From positions 124,104 through 148,720 of the forward strand of contig SZWC01004973.1 of NCBI GenBank assembly GCA_023375785.1: a stretch of 24,617 nt of DNA, written 5' to 3'. Below are positions 19,731 through 24,617 of this stretch, piece by piece. The position numbers and the translations under genes were made by a program. Position 1 is the stretch's first letter. Each line of letters starts with the position of its first letter. Source of the DNA: Penium margaritaceum (taxonomy: Eukaryota > Streptophyta > Zygnematophyceae > Desmidiales > Peniaceae). The notes under the pieces were generated by a model. That model was not told where the DNA came from and made no database searches. It saw nothing but the letters and a program-made list of their open reading frames with translations.

Positions 19731-20345
19731 CTACTCTTCCTCATCAGTTTCCCCTGCCGGCTCCTTTTCCTTCTCAGCTCCCTCCACCTCCTTGTCGTTG
19801 CCACTGTCACCGCCATCTTCTGCACCGCCCTCTTCTGCTACCGGTACTTCTCCCACTTCTGGTACAAGTGCGGGAGCAAGCGGAACTGCCGACATAGGGC
19901 TCCAAGTCCAGCCCTTCACTTCCTCTTGGAAGACCACGTCACGGCTGCAGATGATCTTGCGTGCGGCGAGGTTGTAGAGGCGGTATCCCATTGTGTCGTA
20001 GCCGAGGAAGGCAGCCTTCACCGACTTTGCGTCCAGCTTGTTACGGCTACCGGCAGGCACGTGCACGAATGCGCAACACCCAAAGACTTTCAGGTGCGTC
20101 ACTGTTGGCTTGCGTCTTGTCCACGCCTCCTCTGGTGTCATCAGCGGCACGGCGCGCGTAGGGCTCCGGTTTTTCAGGTACACGGCGGTATTGACTGCTT
20201 CCGCCCAGAAGGTTGGCGGGAGCCTCGCGTCTTGGAGCATGCTGCGAACATGCTCCATGAGCGTGCGGTTTGCGCGTTCGGCCACGCCGTTCAGCTGCGG
20301 TGTTCCAGTTGGGGTGACCTCGTGCTTGATCCCGCTGTTGAAATA
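19731..20345 (-). pseudogene. Copia integrase C-terminal half, truncated, ending at in-frame TAG
   Basis: Homology begins with GIKHEVTPTGTPQLNGVAER (catalytic Glu of the DDE triad in VAER), then FWAEAVNTAVYLKNRSPT, HLKVFGCCAFVHVP, KAAFLGYDTMGYRLYN and RDVVFQEEV, and ends in an acidic Glu-rich linker. The frame is the same as that of the downstream RT and is separated from it only by TAG at 19731-19733, so pol was originally continuous. The open frame extends to 20462, but residues before GIKHE do not fit the normal spacing of the second catalytic Asp; I take sequence beyond about 20345 as foreign. Integrase normally joins element ends to chromosomal DNA. Confidence 0.85.
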
Positions 20346-20499
20346 GTATGCACCTTGTCCACTGCCTAGCTGGCTAGCTTCACATACAGGCAAGGCATGC
20401 ACTGCTCTATGGAGTACGTCCCCTTGGTCTGTTCTGAGATGGGCCAGGAATGCACTGCCCATAATGGGTATGTCCCCTGTGGCTCATCATAGGAACCAT
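20346..20499. other. Unassigned sequence between the two copia elements
   Basis: About 150 bp that I cannot assign to either copia element. It could be the target DNA, a rearrangement product, or the remaining part of the outer LTR element. No motif is seen. Confidence 0.4.
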
Positions 20500-20573
20500 A
20501 CCTTTTTGGCATGGTTGAATAGGCACTGGAGTCTCAAACGAGAGATCGCGGGTTCAAACCCCGCGACGGCCAC
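20500..20573 (+). tRNA. tRNA-like segment (relic or tRNA-derived SINE head)
   Basis: An A-box-like word TGGCATGGTTGAATAGG (20507-20523) and a B-box GGTTCAAACCC (20551-20561) are spaced as in a tRNA. The T arm is perfect: GCGGG (20548-20552), loop TTCAAAC, CCCGC (20560-20564), then GACGGCC and A as the 3' acceptor strand and discriminator. The anticodon loop reads GTCTCAA, which would give CTC (Glu), but the anticodon stem is mismatched. The 5' acceptor strand complementary to GACGGCC is not found upstream. I therefore do not call it a functional tRNA. Confidence 0.45.
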
Positions 20574-20577
20574 ATTT

Positions 20578-20987
20578 TGTTGTGGCCAAAACTTGGACAG
20601 GAAGCTTCTATGAAGCTTACTAAAAGCCTGGCTTGAGGATGACACTTGGCGGCCTAAGGACGCGCCAAGTAGGATTGTAGGTTGAGGTTGGCTCCAGTGG
20701 AGCCACTACAAGCAGAAGCTTTAGCAAAGCTCTGCAAGTATAAAAGCCTGTACCTTGCATGCATCCATTTACAGTTCTTGCCTTTGAGACTCCTCACAGA
20801 GTGTCCAACCAAAGGTAGACACTAAAGACCAACATGCGGACTTCGTGAGGTTGCAAACCAAACGAACCTAAAGTGTGGATCCCTCGTTCGAGGGTGATAT
20901 GTTATCTTGGTTGCAATACCAAGAGCGGTTGGCGGCCTCCCATGTCGGGACCCGTTTTCTATACCGTTGCTATCCGGCGCATTGACA
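20578..20987 (+). repeat. 5' LTR of the plus-strand copia (boundaries estimated)
   Basis: The proposed start is TGTTGTGG (20578; TGTGG at 20581 is an alternative) and the proposed end CATTGACA (20980-20987), two bases before the primer-binding site. Length would be about 410 bp. The U3 half contains a run of small palindromes (see findings) and a TATA box at 20739. No second LTR is available in the window to prove the ends. Confidence 0.55.
20739..20746 (+). promoter_or_regulatory. TATA box in LTR
   Basis: TATAAAAG, a canonical TATA box about 160 bp into the LTR and some 690 bp upstream of the gag start. It probably directs the genomic transcript of the element. Confidence 0.6.
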
Positions 20988-20989
20988 AA

Positions 20990-21003
20990 GGGTTATGGGC
21001 CCA
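20990..21003 (+). promoter_or_regulatory. Primer-binding site matching the anticodon arm of initiator tRNA-Met
   Basis: GGGTTATGGGCCCA is complementary over 14 bases to the anticodon arm of eukaryotic initiator tRNA-Met (GGGCCCAUAACCC). Drosophila copia and yeast Ty5 prime from an internal 5'-half fragment of this tRNA in the same way. It lies two bases after a CA that can end the LTR, as expected. Confidence 0.65.
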
Positions 21004-21429
21004 TACTTCTGGTTCTAAGGCACGCTTCCAAGACCGACTAGCGCGTGGTCTTGCAGGGCGCACAGGTACAACAGGGACACGACCATCGGACGGCTCCATC
21101 TGCTTCATCTGCTCCATCGGCTCCATCGGCTTCTTCAGGTAGGGTGCGCGCACGTGGCGGACTAGGGGACGAGGATCAGCTCTGTCCATGTTGGACAAGA
21201 TCCTCGAGCCCCAACGGGATTAAGCTCTACCCCTTTTTTAGAAGGTGGTATGACCCCGAGTCCGTTCCCTCACGACGGCACCATCGCCTTGGGCGATCAT
21301 CGGCTGGAGGGGTATGCAACGGAACCAACTGCACCTTTGACAACGGTCGCAGTCAGCAGCCTCATCAGCCTCATCGGCCTCAACGAAGCAGAGTAGGAGC
21401 GAAGCAGAGAAGACGAGCAACCGCCAAAA
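21004..21429 (+). other. Leader between primer-binding site and gag
   Basis: This 426-bp untranslated leader holds two short blocks of CTCCATCNGC/CTTCATC-like words (about 21091-21136 and 21355-21386). No ORF is convincing. The leader ends in CGCCAAAAATGG, a favourable start context for the gag ATG at 21430. Confidence 0.55.
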
Positions 21430-24400
21430 ATGGCGGATCCGACTCCAGCCCGCCTTGAGGCGGGTATGTCCAAATTCACGGGGACGGGTTTTCCCTTGTG
21501 GAAATGGCAATTTGAGATTGTCATGAACGTGCGTGGCTACCTCGACATCCTAAAAGGGATCAAGACAGCAACCGCTGATGCGACCGTGACGACGCATGCG
21601 GCTGATCTTGCAGCATGGACGATGAAGAACAACATGGCTCTCGCCATTCTTGTGACGTCCATCAACGAGACTCAACACTCCCACATCTAAGGATGCACGT
21701 TGGCTGCCAAGGCCTACGCAAAGCTCTCACGCGTGCATCAATCGAACGCCCTAGAAAACCGACTCTTCATCTTCCAATGGTTGATGTCGATGAGGGTGAG
21801 CGAAGGAGAATCGATACCCGCATTTTTGCAGTCGTTCGACAACGTGCTGCAAGAGGTCCAGCAAATGGAATGGAAGCTCGACTCCAACATGCGTGCCATG
21901 ATCCTTCTTATGGCGCTGCCGGAAAGCTGGGGGTCCTTGATCACCGTATTTGGTGGCTGGAAGGAAGCAGATCTGACGTACGAGGCTGTCGCCGAACACG
22001 TCCGCAACGAGTCCATGCGACGCAGTGGCAGTGAGGCAAACATCTCAGCCTATGCCTCTCGCTTCGGTGGACAAAGTGCAAGCTCTCGCTCCAGTCAAGG
22101 CAACAGCGGAAGCGGTGGCGGTGGAGGGAAAGGCAACGGTGGCGGGAAGAGTTCCAAGAAGCCCGGCAACTGTCACAACTGTGGCAAGGCTGGGCACTGG
22201 GCTAGGGACTGCCGTAGTCCCAAGAAAGAAGGCGGGAGCAAAGGTGGAAAGGAGGAGAAGGAGCTCACCAACATGATGGCTAGGGGGCTGCCCATGAAGG
22301 GGGCAGCGATCCTTATGCCCGGGGAATTCGCCCTTGACTCAGGCACCAACCACCACTCATCAAAAGAGAAGGGTGGATTTGTCTCCATGGCCGAATCTGT
22401 CATGCGCATCAAGTGTGCAAACGGCGGCGTCGTCCAAGCCATGGGCTAAGGGGACAAGGTGATCACGTTCAACGTGAATGGTGCGGAGAAGGCGGTCAAC
22501 CTTCAAAAGGTGGTGTACATTCCCTCCTTTGTAGCCAACCTGTTGTCCGTGTCACAAATCACCGACAACAACATGACAGTGGTGTTCACCAACAAGGAAG
22601 CGGTGGCCCTCAAAAACGAGGACATCCAGATTTTGTACACCAAAGACGACCTCATGCTTCAAGTTCCAAGAGTCGACGGCCTCTACGTGCTTCAAACCAA
22701 AGTCACCAAGGTGTTGGATGAGGGACTCGCATGTGCCACCAAGACAGTGGCAACGGAGCCAAATGATGCACCGCCGGTGACCGCTGCGGTCGCCACATCA
22801 ACAAAGGACACTGACGCTGAGTTGTGGCACCGGCGATTTGGCCATGTGGCCAACAGCACGCTACAGAAGATGCAGGAGCAAGAGGTAGTCCGCGGAATGG
22901 AAGGGTGCACCATGAAGCATGGCAAAGGGTGTGCATTGTGTGAACCATGCCTCCAAGCAAAGGCAACGAAGAAGCCGTTTGGTAGAGGAGGTCAACGAGG
23001 GGAGCACGTCTTGGAGCTGATACACAGTGATGTGTGTGGACCCTTCCGCACACCGTCTAACAGAGGAAGCAAGTACTTCCTGACTTTCATTGATGACCAC
23101 AGCTGCAAGTTGTGGATCTACTTCCTCAAAACAAAGGGAGAGGTCAAGGAGAAGCTCCTCGAGTTCGTCGCCATGGTGGAGCGGCAAACGTCCAAGAAGG
23201 TGAAGACGCTTCGAACTGACAACGGGGGTGAGTACGAGGCATGCAAGCCTTGGCTCAAGCATCATGGCATCCGCCACGAGCAGACCACCCCATACAATCC
23301 CCAAAGCAACGGCGTGGCCGAGAGGATGGACCAGATCCTGCTCGGCATGGTGCGAAGCATGCTCTTCGACGCCAAGCTCCCACCTCGCTTTTGGGCTGAA
23401 GCAGCAACAACGGCCTGCTACCTCTTGAATCTCACACCAGCGACCGCCTTGCAGAAGCGTGGAAAGGAGCAGGACAAGCAGCTGAAGACCCCACAGGAAG
23501 CATGGTCGGGAAAGAAACCCAACGCATCCCATCTGAAGGTGTTTGGGTCAACTGCATGGGTGAAGATCCAGTCAGGAGAAGGTGGAGGCAAGCTTGACGC
23601 ACGTTCGAGGAAGTGCATCATGGTTGGGTACGACACGTCACACAAAGCCTATCGGCTTTGGGACCAGGTAGCAGGCAAGCTCGTGAGGAGCTGCGACATC
23701 GTGTTTGACGAACGCACCCTTGGAAAGGGAGAGCTGCTGGACCCGATCCTCGCTCCCAAAGTGGGAGAGTGGATAGTGTTGCTTGAGTCCGGAGACCAAG
23801 CGCCAGACAACTGGCCCGCTTTGCCAGCAGGTGGTAGGAATGGGAGAGATGTTGCGGAGGATGATGCAGCATCTGACATGGACGCGGATTCCGAGGCGTC
23901 CAAGGCTTCCGAGTCTGACTTGGAGTCTGACGACTCTTCTGACGACGACGACGACGACAACCCACCACCTGTGGAAGCACTAGTACCAAAGCAAGAAGAC
24001 GCACCACTACCCCGGCGCAGTTTGCGACCAAAGAAAGCACCTTTGCAGTATGAGGATGATTGGACCGGCCTGAGCTGGTCGTGCATGGCTCAAGGAGATC
24101 CATCCACAGTGGCGGAGTCGATGAATGGCCCAGATGCGGCCAAGTGGAAGGAGGCAGTGGACAGTGAGCTCGCGTCCATTGCCGAGAATGGCACGTGGGT
24201 GCTGGTGGATAGACCCGACAAGGCCCACGTGGTGGGATCCAAGTGGGTCCTTCGAGTGAAGAAGAAGCAAGACGGCAGCATTGACAAGTTCAAGGCAAGG
24301 GTAGTGGCTAAGGGGTTCTCTCAACGCCCGGGCTCCAAGTACGATGAGACGTTCGCGCCCGTCGTGACCTTTGCCTCCATCCGCTCTCTCCTTGGCATTG

Positions 24401-24617
24401 CAGCCGCAAAGAACCTGGAGATACACCAGATGGACATCAGGACAGCTTTTCTTTATGGGAAGCTTGACAAGGAAGTGCTGATGGAGGTGCCCGAAGGAGT
24501 CGAAGCTCCCGAGGGTAAGGTGTGCAAGTTGGTGAAAGCGCTCTACGGGCTGAAACAGGCCCCAAGGATGTGGTACAAAGAGATGGACGGTTTCATGACC
24601 GGTCTCTCCTTCGCGCA
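21430..24617 (+). pseudogene. Copia gag-pol: Gag, protease, integrase, RT start; two in-frame TAA codons
   Basis: A single frame starts at ATG 21430 (MADPTPARLEAG) and reaches the window end, broken only by TAA at 21688 and 22447. Gag has FPLWKWQFEIVMNVRGYL and ends in a Gly/Ser-rich tail and a CCHC knuckle, CHNCGKAGHWARDC (22171-22212). Protease has ALDSGTNHH (Asp at 22336) and YIPSFVANLLSVSQI. The pre-integrase zinc region is ELWHRRFGHV with CALCEPC. The integrase triad is visible in HSDVCGPF, LRTDNGGEYE and GVAERMD. An acidic Asp/Ser linker (about 23875-23960) and RRSLRPKK lead to RT: NGTWVLVDRPD, KARVVAKGFSQ, HQMDIRTAFLYG and LKQAPRMWY. YVDD and RNase H are beyond the edge. After the second TAA the frame is open for over 720 codons, so decay is slight. 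Confidence 0.9.
22171..22212 (+). other. Gag CCHC zinc knuckle
   Basis: The encoded C-x2-C-x4-H-x4-C finger is the nucleic-acid-binding knuckle of retroelement Gag proteins. It is intact and lies between the two TAA codons. Confidence 0.9.

Larger units (their letters stand above)
17394..20345 (-). mobile_element. Ty1/copia retrotransposon, 5'-truncated
   Basis: On the minus strand the element has, from its truncated end, the integrase C-terminal half, a linker, RT, RNase H, a polypurine tract and the 3' LTR. The domain order integrase before RT defines copia. Gag, protease, the front of the integrase, the primer-binding site and the 5' LTR are missing: recognisable homology starts at GIKHE near 20340. 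The left boundary is the LTR end TACAACA (minus strand), flanked on the plus strand by TTGCA (17389-17393). A matching target duplication cannot be sought because the other end is lost. Confidence 0.88.
20578..24617 (+). mobile_element. Ty1/copia retrotransposon, 5' portion, runs off window
   Basis: From left to right: LTR with TATA box, half-tRNA-type primer-binding site, about 425 bp leader, then gag, protease, integrase and the first part of RT in one frame. The order integrase before RT gives copia. The proteins differ clearly from the minus-strand copia nearby, so it is another subfamily. Two TAA codons interrupt the frame, after which it is open to the window edge. The 3' part and 3' LTR lie outside. 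Confidence 0.9.

Noticed and set aside
18573..20369. 598-codon open frame on the plus strand
   Set aside because: It is antisense to the copia integrase and RT frame, whose motifs are unmistakable. Cys/His/Leu content looks like a codon-bias shadow.
20360..20462. Second integrase catalytic Asp in LRTDQGD (minus strand)
   Set aside because: Its distance to GIKHE is about a dozen residues too long and the residues between do not resemble the family, so I treat it as coincidence beyond the truncation point.
20500..20573. Functional tRNA-Glu (CTC) gene
   Set aside because: T arm and boxes fit, but the anticodon stem is mismatched and the 5' acceptor strand is absent.
19731..22449. Possible reassignment of TAA/TAG to glutamine
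   Set aside because: The three in-frame stops of the copia elements are all TAR, and the intact pol end is TGA, which briefly suggested a UAR=Gln code. But Gln is encoded many times by CAA/CAG in the same frames, the LINE frame appears to end naturally at TAG, and single substitutions explain all three.

Overview
This window is repeat-rich nuclear DNA of a eukaryote, most likely from the green lineage. I see no convincing host protein-coding gene. Nearly everything recognisable is mobile-element debris or low-complexity repeat. The evidence for a plant or alga is a hAT transposase fossil of the DUF659/BED type common in plants, two Ty1/copia pol regions of plant style, a plant-type LTR primer-binding site (TGGTATCAGAGC), and an L1-like LINE with a zf-RVT finger. 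A streptophyte alga such as Chara is my best guess, but that is weak.

Layout. 1-1290: non-coding, with a chain of hairpins at 235-431 and a CA-rich patch. About 1290-3070 (minus strand): a frameshifted hAT transposase relic. 3300-5170: non-coding, with a strong 12-bp-arm hairpin at 3731-3758, an AT-rich stretch and a hammerhead-like motif near 5000. 5170-6000: a GATATA microsatellite and a tandem repeat of about 131 bp. 6120-10120: a 4-kb domain in which the plus strand is overwhelmingly purine. It contains a diverged duplicated block and about 7.5 practically identical 151-bp units.

10121-17393: a degenerate LTR retroelement. Its 5' LTR (10121-10661 plus 14591-14700) starts TGTTGATG, ends CATCAACA and is followed at once by an initiator-Met primer-binding site. 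The LTR is unusual in being a large inverted repeat with arms of about 185 bp. A 5'-truncated, dead LINE (10662-14578) sits inside it with a 12-bp target-site duplication. The internal region (14713-17393) shows no pol, only broken Gln-rich frames.

17394-about 20345 (minus strand): a copia element with its 3' LTR, polypurine tract, RNase H, RT and part of the integrase. It is truncated inside the integrase and has one in-frame TAG. 20346-20577: unexplained sequence ending in a tRNA-like segment. 20578-24617 (plus strand): a second, different copia element with 5' LTR, TATA box, a primer-binding site matching the anticodon arm of initiator tRNA-Met, and a gag-pol frame broken by two TAA codons but then open to the window edge.

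Relative order of events, by inference: the LTR element landed at the edge of the purine-rich satellite, the LINE later entered its 5' LTR, and two copia elements now lie beyond it with their 5' sides facing each other. No gene set here works together as a host pathway. The interest lies in element architecture and nesting.
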